64,000 bases of DNA from Pollenia angustigena (Eukaryota; Arthropoda; Insecta; Diptera; Polleniidae), in NCBI GenBank assembly GCA_930367215.1, contig OV884057.1, positions 202,481,621-202,545,620 on the forward strand, read 5' to 3'. Shown here piece after piece: positions 22,567 to 34,040 of the stretch. A program made the translations under genes and the position numbers. Below the pieces are notes generated by a model. That model had not been told where the DNA came from. It made no database searches and was given only the letters and a program-made list of their open reading frames with translations. The number at the start of each line of letters is the position of its first letter. The first letter of the stretch is position 1.

Positions 22567-23329
22567 TTTGGCTTATTTTTGGTACTTTTTCTAAACGAAT
22601 TATCTTTTAAGGTATTACAAAGAGGAATACAATTAAAATTGATTGCGGATTTATACTTTTTTGAATAAAGGGACACAAATTAAATCGATTTTTGGTACTT
22701 TTTTCAAAACATAATTTTTTTTAATTATAAAGATATTGTGTTAAATTCAAGTACGTTGTCCTTTTCTCAATATTTTGGTACAGAAAAAGAGCTAAAGGCT
22801 GATTCGAATCTATCAAGCTAGGTCCAATTTCAGGTAAAATTTATTCTCTGCATTTTATATATTTGTGGTTTACGGGGGTAAAAAATAAATAGCTAGTGTA
22901 TTTGACACATCGTCGTGCCGAAGTTATCTTACCGTTTATCACAAAAATTTTTTTTGGGATATCGAATCCTAAGGTTCAAATTCTCGTACACAAAATTGTA
23001 CGTAAAAAAGTTGTCCATAATTTTTGTCAGATATTGTGTTTGAAGTTCTTTATCGATTTATGTAAAAATATCCAAAGTCATGGAAAAAAAGTTTTTAAGC
23101 TATAGCCTTTGTCACGTCCGAAAAATTTTTAAATTTTGTCGTATACGCCAGTTTTTGCAAAATATTTTATAGCTTGTTAGATATAAGTCAAAATAAGGTA
23201 TTAAAAACTACATTCACGTGTTTCACCAATATTGAAAATCAAATTATAATAATTTTCGAAACGATAATTTATGCTAGTGACGAATATATTTACGTATAGT
23301 TATTGTTTTTATATTATTATATAAATTTT
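22567..23329. other. No gene; short dispersed block near 22.9 kb
   Basis: A block around 22904-22945 (CATCGTCGTGCCGAAGTTAT) recurs in reverse near 27590-27635. Nothing else is recognisable in this stretch. Confidence 0.4.
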
Positions 23330-23530
23330 TAATATTAATTCGAATGTGTATTCTAAGTCAAATTAAAATTTTAAAAGCTTTTATGCTTTAATAGTCTTAT
23401 TCCTTCAATATTTTCCAGGAATATTTTCTGTGCTCTATCAGGATTTTTCGTTTGTTTATTTTTGTTACGAGGCTAACTTTTGCTATCCTTTGGCTATCAA
23501 TGAAGTAAATTGTACAGAAAATTTCCAACA
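23330..23530 (-). repeat. Repeat R copy, left side of the mariner
   Basis: TTCTAAGTCAAATTAAAATT, TTATTCCTTCAATATTTTCC and ATCCTTTGGCTATCAATGAA match repeat R. The first 130 bp are repeated in inverted orientation on the other side of the mariner at 24097-24205. The junction with the mariner truncates its 3' end. Confidence 0.75.
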
Positions 23531-24092
23531 TTTCGGCCGGTATCTCTTGAATAAATGCTTCAATGTTGTCTTCCAATGCGTCAATTGAAGCGGGTATGTG
23601 TGTATAGACATGAGCTTTAACATAGCCTCTCAATAAGTCCATTGTTAAGCGTGCTGTGTGGCATGTGGCACCGTCTTGTTGAAACCACATGTCATGCAAG
23701 TCAAGCTCTTGGTAGCGCTCACTATTCACAGTTACGTTACGATTCGCATCGTCTTTGAAGAAGTACGGTCCAATGATGCCACCAGCCCATAAACCGCACC
23801 AAACTGTGACTTTTTCTGAATGCATTGGTAGCTCTTGCAATGCTTCTGGCTGATCTTCACTCCAAAATCGACAATTCTGCTGAACACAAGAAGCGCACGA
23901 TGAACTTTCCTAACAGAGCACGCATTTTGATAATAAAATTCAATAATTTGCAAGCGTTGTTCGTTTGTAAGGCGATTCATGGTTAAATTATAGACCAAAC
24001 TGAAGATGTTTGACAGTGAAACAAAACACAAAACGTGCATCAGCTGTCTAAACCAGTGATGCCAAAAAGATAATAGCTAAAAAGTCACCCGA
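23531..24092 (-). pseudogene. Tc1/mariner DD41D-type element, copy 2, deleted
   Basis: On the minus strand the 5' end TCGGGTGACTTTTTAGCTAT and MNRLTNEQRLQIIEFYYQN can be read, followed by CSVRKVHRALL and then a jump to QNCRFWSEDQPEAL: the second DNA-binding half and the first catalytic Asp are gone. Further on, TVWCGLWAGGIIGPYFFKDD, the WFQQDGATCHTA block and IPAEMLE remain, but the block with the third Asp is deleted (LLRG joins YVKAH). The 3' end is replaced by inverted repeat R in frame, giving a 147-residue chimeric open frame that is not a natural protein. The N-terminal junction resembles that of the 35.8-kb copy. Confidence 0.85.
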
Positions 24093-24096
24093 TACA

Positions 24097-24205
24097 AACG
24101 AAAAATTCTGTGCATAGAAAAAATTCCTGGAAAATATTGAAGGAATAAGACTATTAAAGTATAAAAGCTTTTAAAATTGTAATTTGACTTAGAATCGAAT
24201 TAATA
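24097..24205 (+). repeat. Repeat R copy, right side of the mariner (inverted)
   Basis: Reads CAAACGAAAAATTCTGTGCA through CCTGGAAAATATTGAAGGAA and AAGCTTTTAAAATTGTAATT, the reverse complement of 23335-23445. Together the two flanks form a 110-130 bp inverted repeat enclosing the mariner. Confidence 0.75.
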
Positions 24206-24211
24206 TAAAAA

Positions 24212-24585
24212 TATGCCAATAAAATATTCGAGCTTACCGACAGTGTCGAGAATTAATTTTAAGTCAGATACTGAAAATGTAGCACAAAATTATAGACATT
24301 TAATTTATAAAAATAGAAACGGAAGTTAAAAATTTATGTATATTGTAATAGATCTAGTTTGTATTGAAAATAATTTTTATATTAAATTACAAAAATTTTT
24401 TAATTTTGTCATTTTATTGTTAATTTTGTTTTTAAAAATTGTTAATTTTGTTATAAAGAAAAAAAACCCCGAAGAAAGCACTCAAAGGAAGTGCCGAAAT
24501 AATGGTGAAAATAAATTTATAAAAAAAAGTTTTTTTTATATAAAACAATAAGACCTTAAGCTCGAATATTTTATTGGCATATTAA
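24212..24585 (+). other. Retroelement-like fragment with hammerhead-like stem, copy 1
   Basis: ATGCCAATAAAATATTCGAG at the left is repeated in reverse at 24559-24583. Near the right end, CCGAAGA, a GCACT/AGTGC stem and GAAA (24469-24499) resemble the core of a hammerhead ribozyme and are followed by an AATAAATTTA block and GACCTTAAGCT. The same arrangement recurs at 46325-46430. A partial inverted copy at the 5' side and hammerhead motifs are known from Penelope-like elements, but no protein supports that here. Confidence 0.35.
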
Positions 24586-24732
24586 AATAATAAAGGTCGA
24601 ATAAAAATACATATTATATATATTAATATAAAAATTTATACAATAAATGTTACTCACCATGAGAAATAAATTCCTAGTTTTTATATTATATTATCGAATT
24701 TACATACTTTAAGGTTTGTTATTACTTAAGGG

Positions 24733-26434
24733 GTGGTCCAACCATAATTTTGAGTCACATCGTAACGTCAAATTTTTGTCCAACTTAATTTGACATTTCT
24801 TTGCATCACTGTCAAATTCAACCATGGAGAGGTGCAGAATTGAGCAGCGCCTTAAGATTGTTGAAGCCTTTTACGAAAATGGGCGTTCAAATCGAAAATA
24901 AATTTGTGCACATCTTGATTTTTTTGGTCAGCATAATCGATCAAATGTGTCCACAATCGGGAGAAATGTGCGCAAACTTCAGCAAACCTGCTCTGTAGGA
25001 AATGTGAAAACGCCGGTGCAAGCATGTTTGGTGGGGTGTATGGCCAGGCGGCATTATCGGGCCGTACTTCTTCGAAAATGAGGTATGCCAAGCCGTTACT
25101 GTGAATGGTGTTCGCTATCGCGAGATGATAACGGATTTCTTGTTGCCAGAAATTGAGGATATCGACCTGGACGATAAGAAGTTCCAAAAGTATGTGTCAA
25201 TGTTAATTGGCCGTCACGATCATGTGATTTTACACCGTTGGCCTTCTTTCTTTGGTAATATTTAAAATTAAAAGTGTACGTCAATAAACCAAGAACAATT
25301 CAAGAGCTAAAGGATTAGATAACTAGGCACATTAAGGACATTGAACCTCCCTTATATCTCAGAGCCACTGAAAATATGAACCATCGGACAGAGGTATGCT
25401 ACCACACAACTGTCATATATCCTTCTATTACAATAAAAAAATATTAAGATAATTGTATGGAAACTTTTTGTTTTATTTACAACTAGCTGACCCGACAGAC
25501 GTTGTCCTGTCCAAATTAGGAAAAATGTTTGCTTTCGATTTTTAAAATCCGTTTAAAAGATACGAACATTTGAAAGAAAAATTAGTCAAATCGATTGAGC
25601 CGTTTTCTGATTTTAGGTAAATCAAAAAAAGTGGGCGTTAAAGTGGGCGGGGCAAAATTTTCTTTCCGTAAAAACCTAAGTTGGACCATGGCGATGATAT
25701 TAAAGAAAAATTCGTCCAAATCGGTCAAGCCGTTCTCAAGTTATGCGCTTAATAGAAAAAGTGGGCGTAAAAGTAGGCGTGGTACATTTTTCTTTCGATG
25801 AAAACGTAGAATGGATTAATACGAACATTTAAAAGAAGAATTTGTCAAATCGATGGAGCAGTTTTTTGATTTAAGGTAAATCGAAAAAGTGGGCGGGTCA
25901 AAATTTTCTTTCCGTAAAAACCTAAGTTGGACCATGGCAATCATTTTAAAGAAAAAATCGGTCAAGCCGTTCTCAAGTTATCGCTTAATAGAAAAAGCGG
26001 GCGTAAAAGCAGGCGTGGTAAATTTTTCTTTCGATGAAAACTTAAAATGGATTAATACAAACATTTGAAAGAAACATTTGTCAAATCGATGGAGCCGTTT
26101 TCTGATTTTAGGTAATTCGAAAAAAGTGGGCGGGGCCAAATTTTTCTTTTCGTATAAATCTAAGTTGGACCATGGCGATCATTTTGAAGAAAAAATCGTC
26201 CAAATTATATAGATGTCATTGGTGGTGCAATATGAAAATTGGATTTTGCCACGCCCCTCCGCCCGCAGACCGAAAATCAAAAATCAGACTTCACAGTGTC
26301 TGAATATTCTGAAGATTCCCTGAATATTGCATCATAATCGGCCCAGCCGTTTTGGAGTCCATACGTTACATACATACATACACACATCCTGTTTTATATA
26401 TATAGATTAGCATCGTGCATTATGGTTGGACCAC
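24733..26434 (+). pseudogene. Second mariner-type element, broken and interrupted
   Basis: 16-bp perfect inverted ends GTGGTCCAACCATAAT (24733-24748 and 26419-26434). The transposase starts MERCRIEQRLKIVEAFYENG and soon meets a stop. Later VWPGGIIGPYFFENE and VTVNGVRYREMITDFLLPE are readable in another frame. The block with the second catalytic Asp is deleted: IDLDDKKFQK is followed almost at once by SRSCDFTPLAFFLW-like sequence in shifted frames. Its 3' part is interrupted by the dispersed repeat at 25484-26407. The element is dead; open frames on both strands here are fragments of it. Confidence 0.8.
25484..26407 (+). repeat. GCTGACCCGRCARACGTTGT dispersed repeat with 240-bp internal tandem
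   Basis: Begins TAGCTGACCCGACAGACGTT and ends AATCGGCCCAGCCGTTTTGG, ACATACATACACACATCC and a TATATATATAGATT tail. An internal block of about 240-260 bp (anchor TCAAATCGAT at 25586, 25844 and 26081) is repeated 2.6 times. The head and the CAGCCGTT motif are widely seen in insect repeats; no family is assigned. Another head lies at 63292 and another tail at 37560-37690. Confidence 0.7.
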
Positions 26435-26564
26435 GCTGAATAATTAACCTGTAATTGCAATATAGTAATAATTCCATTAATATAAATAACCGTTGTGTAC
26501 TACATCTGAAAAAACTCTTTACATACTTATAAAACGAAGTATGTTAAAATAACAGTTATTTTAA

Positions 26565-26992
26565 AAGATTTTGTTTTCGTGCTTAATTCCCAATTTTTAT
26601 TGTTGATAAAAACACTAAAATTTATTGTTGATGGGATAAGCTATTCCTATGCGCATTTCACTGGTTGCTTAGGCCAGATCGCCAGGAAGCTTCATCCATA
26701 AAGATTTTAGAAAAACTAAAGATATTAAACCAAATAAAACTGTTAAACGTATAATGCTGGGTACACACTATGCAACAGATTGCATCAACATCAAAACGCT
26801 TTGATATTTTGAGGTTGCATTGAAACAGATTGCATGTAGATTGCACTGTGTGTACCCAGCATAAGAATTATAAGCAACAGTTCTACTTGTAACAATATCA
26901 AAGTTTAAACAAAAACATCAACAATAAACAGTGAGTTTATCTCTTCTTACATCCCCCACTACAATTGATTGGAATTCTTCCAACATTAACCA
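26565..26992 (-). repeat. Solo copy of the 470-bp unit, nearly full length
   Basis: Starts TCGTGCTTAATTCCCAATTT and follows the left-arm unit through ATGGGATAAGCTATTCCTAT, CATCCATAAAGATTTTAG and CCCACTACAATTGATTGGAA. It is interrupted by the 107-bp MITE at 26755 and ends at the MITE at 26996. This is the best dispersed copy for defining the unit. Confidence 0.85.
26755..26861. mobile_element. 107-bp MITE, TGCTGGGTACACAC ends, TAA duplication
   Basis: TGCTGGGTACACAC and GTGTGTACCCAGCA with TAA on both sides (26752-26754, 26862-26864). The uninterrupted unit elsewhere reads CGTATAAGA, confirming the empty site. Most of the element pairs with itself. PIF/Harbinger-like by its duplication. Confidence 0.85.
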
Positions 26993-26995
26993 TAA

Positions 26996-27502
26996 TGCTG
27001 GGTACACACAGTGCAACCTATATGCAATCTGTTTCAATGCAACCTCAAAATATCAAAGCGTCTTGATGTTGATGCAACCTGGAATGAATGAAAATTAATT
27101 TAATTCACTAGATTGCGTAAATGTGTTGCTTAAGGCTAGATTACACTATTATACTTTGTATTAATACATGTCAAAAACTCAAGTAATATGACAAAGTGTG
27201 ATAGTGTGAATGCAATGTGTCACGAAAATGACAAGTATTATGAAAAAAGTTTGACATCCCATACGACTTCATCGTTTTTTGAAAAATTTCTAAACAATAA
27301 TACTTTTCATTGGATCAGGGTTGCATTTTATTTCAAATGTGAGTGTTTATACTTTGTGTGATGGTGTGAACACAAACTGCCATGTTACATTAGATTTTTT
27401 GACAGTCGCATCAAAACTTATTAGATTTCTATCTCACAAAGTATTATGGAATACGTAAGACTTGTGAGATAGTGTAATCTAGGCTTTAGTGTGTACCCAG
27501 CA
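26996..27502. mobile_element. MITE of the same family with a nested insertion
   Basis: Same ends as 26755-26861. Flanks are TAA at the left and TTA at the right, so one side has probably mutated. Removing the nested element at 27133-27485 and its duplication leaves about 151 bp. The AATCTGTTTCAATGCAACCT block matches the smaller copy in reverse. Confidence 0.8.
27133..27485. mobile_element. 353-bp MITE, AGSCTAGATTACACTAT ends, TTA duplication
   Basis: AGGCTAGATTACACTAT and ATAGTGTAATCTAGGCT with TTA on both sides (27130-27132, 27486-27488). PIF/Harbinger-like; inserted into the MITE at 26996. Repeated TTTGACA/TGTCAA and ACTTTGT motifs are spread along the interior. Confidence 0.8.
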
Positions 27503-27559
27503 TTAAAATAGAGACATAAGGATTGCGCAGAACGATAGATCTGTTAAATTTACCACAGG

Positions 27560-27715
27560 AAACGGTCTCATCTCATTTTTTTGATTTTGTGATATACGAC
27601 AAGATAACTCCGGCACGACGACATGTGTTCTTGATTTCTCTTGCGACTTTATCGAGAAGAAATCGAAAAAATCGTTCAGGATTATTTTCGTCAGAAAACC
27701 TTGATGAGTGATTTT
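27560..27715 (-). repeat. Short dispersed block shared with 22.9 kb
   Basis: On the minus strand ATGTCGTCGTGCCGGAGTTA and TATCACAAAA match 22904-22945. The overlapping 62-residue plus-strand frame is not recognised as a protein. Confidence 0.4.
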
Positions 27716-27719
27716 TTTA

Positions 27720-28689
27720 ATTTTTGGGTATGAAACAACACACTGTGCGGTCGGTCGGTCGGTTGGTGCTGTCTATAATTTGTCTTTTCTCGTTTTTTCC
27801 TTTCCAAAAGTATTATTCCATGTATTGTCTCTCTATTTCCATTTCATTTGTTTGACTCTGTTCGATGTGAGACTGACTGAATATTAAATTGATGTCATTA
27901 CCACTTTTATTTTATTTTATTTTATTTATTATTGAAAAATTGTTGTCATAATTTGTTCGAGTTACGTTGGTTGCTACTGATGCTGTTTCTTCTTTTTCTC
28001 GCATGTACAAGTAAATAAACTGATGGAAAATTTATTTGTTCGTTTTTTGCTAGATTAATTAAAAAAAAACTGTATTGAGTTAATAATCGAACAATTTCGC
28101 AATATTTTATATTATTAATATGTTATTGTTACATATTCGTAACATTTTATGAAAAACTATACCAACAATCAGCTAAACTAATTTTATGATTTCTTTCTTT
28201 CTTTCCACTTTTCTCTAAGCTTTTTTTCTTTTTTCAAAAATTACTATAATTTCTTCAAACATGTGTAAATATAGAGATTTATACTTGTAAATTATGTTTG
28301 TTTGTCTGTATCTATTCGTACGCATTCCCATATGTGGTTTTATAAGTCTAAATATGAAAGCGATGGGTATCTCAAAGTATTATGCACAAGTAGCTTGTGT
28401 GAGCTTAAAGTAATTTTTAAATGGATACTTAAGTTTATATTTAGAATTTTCCCATTAAAGTGCGAAATTTTATTTTAGCACACAAATGAGTGGAAGGAAA
28501 TACAATTTAGTGGAAACTTTTGGTTTTGGATTTGGTGAATGAGTGCCAAAACGAGCAGGCGTATTTTGTATTAAGTTTATTGGTACATTTAAAATGAGCT
28601 AGAATTAAAAAAAAAGTTGCGGTAACTTGCAATTTGCGAACAAATCTTTTTATTAAAATGATTAAAAGAAAAAAAAAAAAAAAAAAATC
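27720..28689. other. No gene recognised; GGTC microsatellite
   Basis: A short (GGTC)n-like run lies at 27750-27770 and a poly-A tract at 28668-28687. No exon or transposon ends were seen. Confidence 0.4.
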
Positions 28690-29078
28690 AAGTTCTTATA
28701 GAAAATTCAAGTGAGCGATTAATTTTCCATATACTTATGAATCATGTGTTACATTATTTATACAAAACTTAACTTAGCGATAAGTTTTCTAATGAAAAAG
28801 TAAGGGATAATATTTCTATGTAAAATAAGCGATAATATTTTACAGAAAGTTAAAATAAGTGATACATTTTATATGTAGGTAGAAAAGTAAACTATGCGAA
28901 AGTACTTCTATAGAAAATTCAAGTGTGTGCTAAATCTTCTATAGAAGGGTTAAGTAAAGCTAAAATATAAGTATGCAACAATTTGGCTAGAGAAAATCAT
29001 AGCAGGCGATAAGTTTTTATAGAAAATTTAATTAACGATAATTTTTATGGGAAATTAATGTGAGAGGCAAATTCGTTT
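28690..29078. repeat. Degenerate CTATAGAAAA array
   Basis: Imperfect repeats of TTATAGAAAATTCAAGT, GCGATAAGTTTTCTAATG and TTCTATAGAAAATTCAAG. It belongs to the same motif family as 17860-18960 but is more diverged. Confidence 0.55.
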
Positions 29079-29319
29079 TTACAGTGATGCCAACACTCTT
29101 GGAACACTAAAGCGCAAAAACGCCTAAATAAAATACCAAATATTTTAAACAAGAAATTGAAACACAACTACAGCTATAAGAAGCTTTTACATCCTTTTAT
29201 AATTGGTCATTGTTAAATTAAATTTGCAATTCTTACTAAGCTTTGTCTTCATTCCATGAATCATTACATCACATAGACAGTCATTCACATATAATTAGTA
29301 TTTCAGCATAATTGATAAA

Positions 29320-30820
29320 CAGTGATGCCAACTTTTTGAGAGCAAAAAGCACTTTAAAATTAAAAAAAAAAGCACTAAAAAGCACTATTTCGAACAAAAA
29401 AAATCGTTAAAAAGCACTAAGCCATTTTTACAATTTAATTAAACACAAAACTAGTTGCATTCTGCTGTGCAAAATATGACATACCTCCAAAATTTAAAAA
29501 AATGCGACGGCTTTGATGAGCGATTTTCATTAAAAATTTAATAAAAAAAATATATTTACATTCGTATATAAAAATTTTTAAATGTATTATTATTATCGTC
29601 AATAAAAATATTATTCAAATCACTTGTATCACCATCAGCTGAGTTTGAATTGGCATTAAAACAGTTTCAAAGCAATACAGTGCGAACTCGATTTTCGTAA
29701 CTCGAAAAAATTGCACCTGTTGCAATTACCGAAAATTTGCAATGACCGACCATTCTTTATTTTAATAAAAAACCTTAAATTTCATCGTTTAAATAATTCT
29801 GTATTTAAATCGTGCAAAGTTTAATAAAACAATTGGCGTATGATATTGTCCAATTATTTTAACATATGTATGTACGCTTCTGAATGAAGAACACACATAA
29901 GGTGCAAAATAGAAAAACATGTATGTTTGTATTCTGATACTTAGTCAACTTTTTTGCAATAGCACTAGAGGTAGAAGTGTACAACATTCGGTTAATCGGA
30001 GACGAGTGTCGTGTATTTGAAAACTTAAGCGCATGAAAAATGGCAGGTTCCACAACGCTCGTTATAAAAGCATTTTCTGTCAGCTGTTTTTAATTTATTA
30101 AACACTTTGCTTTTTTGTTTTTAAAGTCTTTGCGTCCTTTTTTTATTTTGAAACAGTGTCTACATCTTTAAAAAAATGTTTACTGGAAACAAATACATCA
30201 TTTTTATTACGATTGCTTAATATGTTGTCAACACTAAAAAGTGTACAGTAATTGCTAGGAAGCCTAGCTTTAACCTCCTAAATAACCTATCTTTTATCAC
30301 TTTTTTATCATTTGAAATTTTAAAATCTTTGCAGGCCTTCTTAAAATTGTACCCTATATAGCAAATCGCATCTAAGTCATCCTCTTTATAATCAAAGTTT
30401 TAAAAAATTATAGAAAAAAATAAAAATTGTAAAAAGCTCTAAAGGCACTAACGCAAAATTGAAAAAGCACCAAGTTAGTGCTTTTTCTTAGTTTGGCAAT
30501 AAGGATGAAATTTTGGCGTTTTGAGGCATCAAAAAGCACCATAAATAGTACCAAAAGCTGATAAGGCATTTCGTAGCTTGAGCAAGAACTTTTAACTTTT
30601 TTGAGACTTTATTTTATATGATTTAAATTCCCTTAACGACTTTTATTTTAAAATAAATTCATGACAATCAAAGTCCTCTCAAGTTCAGCGTTTTAGTACG
30701 GATATATACATTTTTAAAACTATACACCTCGATGCAAGACGATGCCCAATTTTTAATTTTTTTCTATTTGCACGTTTTTGCCACAAAAACAAAATATATA
30801 ATCCTAAGTTGGCATCACTG
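29320..30820 (-). mobile_element. hAT-like element, CAGTGATGCCAAC family, copy 1
   Basis: Begins CAGTGATGCCAACTTTTTGA with AAAGCACT subterminal repeats and ends AGTTGGCATCACTG. Read on the minus strand it is colinear with the 48718-51413 element minus that copy's two nested insertions. An extra block of about 245 bp lies just inside its right end (about 30560-30805). No target duplication remains. A single similar end, CAGTGATGCCAACACTC, lies at 29084. The element has no transposase. Confidence 0.75.
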
Positions 30821-30836
30821 TGTATATATATACTAT

Positions 30837-31880
30837 CAGCGTTACCGTTGTGATACTAAAGTATCAATTTGACCCTTTTTCGACGGTGTTGATACCTTTT
30901 ATGACCCTTCTTTTAAATTATACTTTGGTATCATTATCACCCATTTTGTGACACATTTTGACCCTTTTTTGGAAATATCTCTCACATTTTGTTTTTTGTC
31001 AACACTGCGGAACAGAAGTGCTAAACAAATGTTTTCGAAATAAACATTGCTTGATATGGAACAGACTCAAAGTATAAACTTACGATTCCATGCTTTCTTC
31101 TCCTTGATTTTTGATAGTAAAGTACAATTTCCCTAAAAGCAAACATAACTCATATACATAATCGTTCATTTTTACGATGGTTTCTTTTTAAAACAAAAAT
31201 TTGACATTTTATTAAAATGTCAAATTGTCAAATGTTAAAATGCTATCTTAAAGAGTAGCATGTTTTATTAAAAAAAAATTCGCCCTTAATAATGGCAAAA
31301 GATATTGAACTTTTCGCCTCCTTTTGAATCGACAGTGTTGAGAGTGCCCTAACAGGAATGAAAACAAGAGGTGAACATTGCTAAATTAGCGGAAATTCCC
31401 AAATATTTGGTAACAGCGGTATGATAGCAAAGTCTAATATTTATTAAAAATCGTAAAAGCTTAAAAAAAATCTGACACTTACAGGAAAAAATCGCTTTAA
31501 TCGAGAAAATGGTTACAATTCGCGAACGATTGCAAAATTTAAAACAAACACTTAAATTTATTTGACATCGCTAAATCGGAAAATTTCATAAAAAGTATTA
31601 AAAAATTAGCTATAATGATAAAGAATAAACTTTTTGTCAGGTGTTAAAAACAGGACAGAGCATTCCATAAAAAAATTAAGTTTTTTGAGCTCTTCCTACC
31701 TGAAATATTATTTTTTTGTTTGCTTATAAAAAAACTTGGTCTTATTATGTTCATTTAAATGGGAAATACTGCTAATAAAAAACTTGACCCTTTTTTTTAT
31801 TGAAATACCCTTTTTTTGACCCCTTTTTCTGGAAAATCCCCTTTTTGTGACCCTTTCGAAAATTTCCAACGGTAACCCTG
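30837..31880. mobile_element. 1.04-kb hAT-like element, TATACTAT duplication
   Basis: CAGCGTTACCGTTG and CAACGGTAACCCTG ends with a perfect 8-bp duplication TATACTAT (30829-30836, 31881-31888). Subterminal TTTGACCCTTTT motifs are repeated near both ends. No transposase frame; non-autonomous. Confidence 0.85.
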
Positions 31881-31888
31881 TATACTAT

Positions 31889-32084
31889 GAGCCTTATAAG
31901 TGAGTCAACACCAGGAAAAATTTACAATTAAAATCAAGAACTTTTTCACACCAATTAAACTGTAATATAGCGTATTAAAAATTACGATAATTCTTGTGGT
32001 GAAAATTTAGCTGTGGTAAAAAATAAATATTACTTTGTCGTCAACCTTGACGATTTTTGAGCTCATTGAAGTTAGCGACAAATT
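31889..32084. other. No gene recognised
   Basis: Short AT-rich interval. Confidence 0.4.
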
Positions 32085-33000
32085 TGCTACAGAAATTGAA
32101 GTTTACGATATATTTTCTATAAACAATTTAAGTAAGCGATACATTTTCTTTAGAAGTGTAATGTTTTCGATATATTTTTTATAGAGAATTAATGTGTTCA
32201 ATAAATTATATGCATATAAAAATCATATCATAAATATTTTATAAAAAATTTATGTTATCCATTAACTTTCTAATAAAAATTAAACTAAAAATTTTCTTGA
32301 TAAAATTATAGTTATCAAAATTTTTTCTTTAGAAAATTAAAGTTACTGATAAGCTTTTAATAGCAAATTTAAGTTTAAGATACATTTTCTATACAAAATG
32401 TATGTTTGTAATAACTTTTTTATAGAAAATGAATGTTATCGATAAATCTTCTTAAAAAAAAGTAATCGATAAACAACGATAATTTTTCTATAGAGAAATA
32501 AATTTATCGTTAAATTTTTTTGAGAAAAGTAAAGTTATCGATAATTTGTGTATAGGAAAACAGCACTATCAATACAATTTCGATATGAGAGAGTTATCGA
32601 TAAATTTTCTATAGAAAATAAAGCTGTCGTATTTTTGATATAGTAAAATAAAGTTGTTGATAAAATTTCCAAAGAAAAATAAAGCTACCTAAAAATTTTC
32701 TGTAGAAATGTAAATTTATTGTTAAATTTTCTATAGGAAAATAAAGTCATCGAAAAATTATCTATAGAAAAATAAAGTCATCGATAAAACTACTAAAAAC
32801 AACTAAAGTTATCTATAAATTTTTCTATAGAAAATAAAAGTTGTCGATAAATTTTCTATAGAAAATTATTGTTTTCATAAAAATTGTTGGCTCTCAATAA
32901 TTTTTCCATAAAGAAAAAATTTATTTTCTCAAAAATTTTAAATTCTCGATAAAGTTTTTATTGAAAATTTGTGCTCTCGATGAATTTTCACGTAAAATTA
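32085..33000. repeat. Degenerate array of ATCGATAAATTTTC and CTATAGAAAA
   Basis: About 0.9 kb of imperfect 28-40 bp repeats, clearest at 32500-32880, where TCGATAAATTTTCTATAGAA occurs almost unbroken. It is the second major array of this motif family. Confidence 0.75.
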
Positions 33001-33254
33001 AAATTGTCCAAAGTCTATGATTTTTAGTAATTACATATTGCAACTCGAAATGAAACTAGACTGTTGGTAGAGCAAATCTGCCAAAGGGTTTTGAAAAGTT
33101 AGCTCGGGTTTTTGAAATTTCGGGCATTGAAGTTTTTGAATTTTTAGAAAAAGCGTTTGGAATAAGTAAAAAAAAAAAATATACTACATGTACTTCTGAG
33201 CTAAAATATTATTAAAGATGTCTGTATGACGATTCTTTTCTTAGCATATATTAA

Positions 33255-33338
33255 CCCTCTAACACTCATTTAAAGGGGAAATTTTTGTTCTTTTTTTAAT
33301 TTCCACACAAAAGTATACTAAAACGGCACGTTAGAGGG
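33255..33338. mobile_element. 84-bp piggyBac-like MITE, TTAA duplication
   Basis: CCCTCTAACACTC and CGTTAGAGGG ends are flanked by TTAA on both sides (33251-33254, 33339-33342). TTAA targeting with CCC ends is characteristic of piggyBac-type elements. Confidence 0.8.
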
Positions 33339-33550
33339 TTAAAGTATTTGACGAATACTTTATGCATCGAATTTCAATAGGGGTCTTCTGAGACCAAAAA
33401 ATCGTGCAATGTATGTTAAACGGGGTTTCTAAAAATTCAAAAATTTCAAGGCCCGGAATTTCACAAATCCGTTTTACATACATACATTGCACGAACTTTT
33501 TTTCTGAGCTAACTTTTCAAAACCCTTTGGCAGATTTGCTCTACCAATAG

Positions 33551-34040
33551 CACAGAATACTAACAGAACTGTAAAAAGTGACGTGCGAAAAAGGACCACA
33601 TCAGTTGCGAGGGCAGCTTTCGAAGAAGGAGACAGAAATCTTTTTTTGATAGTGAAGTGGCAAGGTGTAAAAACGGGCCGCAACAATCAAAACAAATGGT
33701 GTGATCAAAACAAAAATAACAAAACACAAACCACGTTAAACAAATGCATTAGTTCAACAAACGTTGTTTTTGTGCAAAAAAAAAAAATGCATTTTGTAAT
33801 ATTGTTTTGTTTTATTATGTTATTTACTTTGTTAAATATTATTAACTCGTGTTGTGGCGAACTTAAAATTTAATTTTTACAACAGTTTTGCAAATAAATA
33901 TTAACTAAATAAATTTGTGTTCATTGTATTGCGGCATAGAAGATGATGAAAAGAGAAATGCAATAGCTCAGCTTTCTTAGAAAGAGACAAAAAAAAAAGC
34001 AAAATCTTCCGTCTCGTGACAGTTCTGTTAGTATTCTGTG
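33551..34040. mobile_element. 490-bp TIR element, CCAATAG duplication
   Basis: Ends CACAGAATACTAACAGAACTG and the exact reverse at 34020-34040. CCAATAG (7 bp) is repeated outside both ends; with one mismatch the repeat is 8 bp. It splits the right arm of the fold-back element. The 96- and 70-residue frames inside lack known motifs. Superfamily is open (hAT- or P-like by duplication length). Confidence 0.75.

Noticed and set aside
23397..23840. A 147-residue open frame on the minus strand
   Set aside because: The first part is mariner transposase with an internal deletion and the last part is read-through into inverted repeat R. It is a chance chimera.
29084..29319. An extra CAGTGATGCCAACACTC end upstream of the 29320 hAT-like element
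   Set aside because: No matching right end or 8-bp duplication could be paired with it, so a second full element is not called.
33583..33873. A 96-residue plus-strand frame with some basic and hydrophobic stretches
   Set aside because: It lies inside a 490-bp TIR element, is overlapped by a minus-strand frame of similar quality, and shows no transposase signature.
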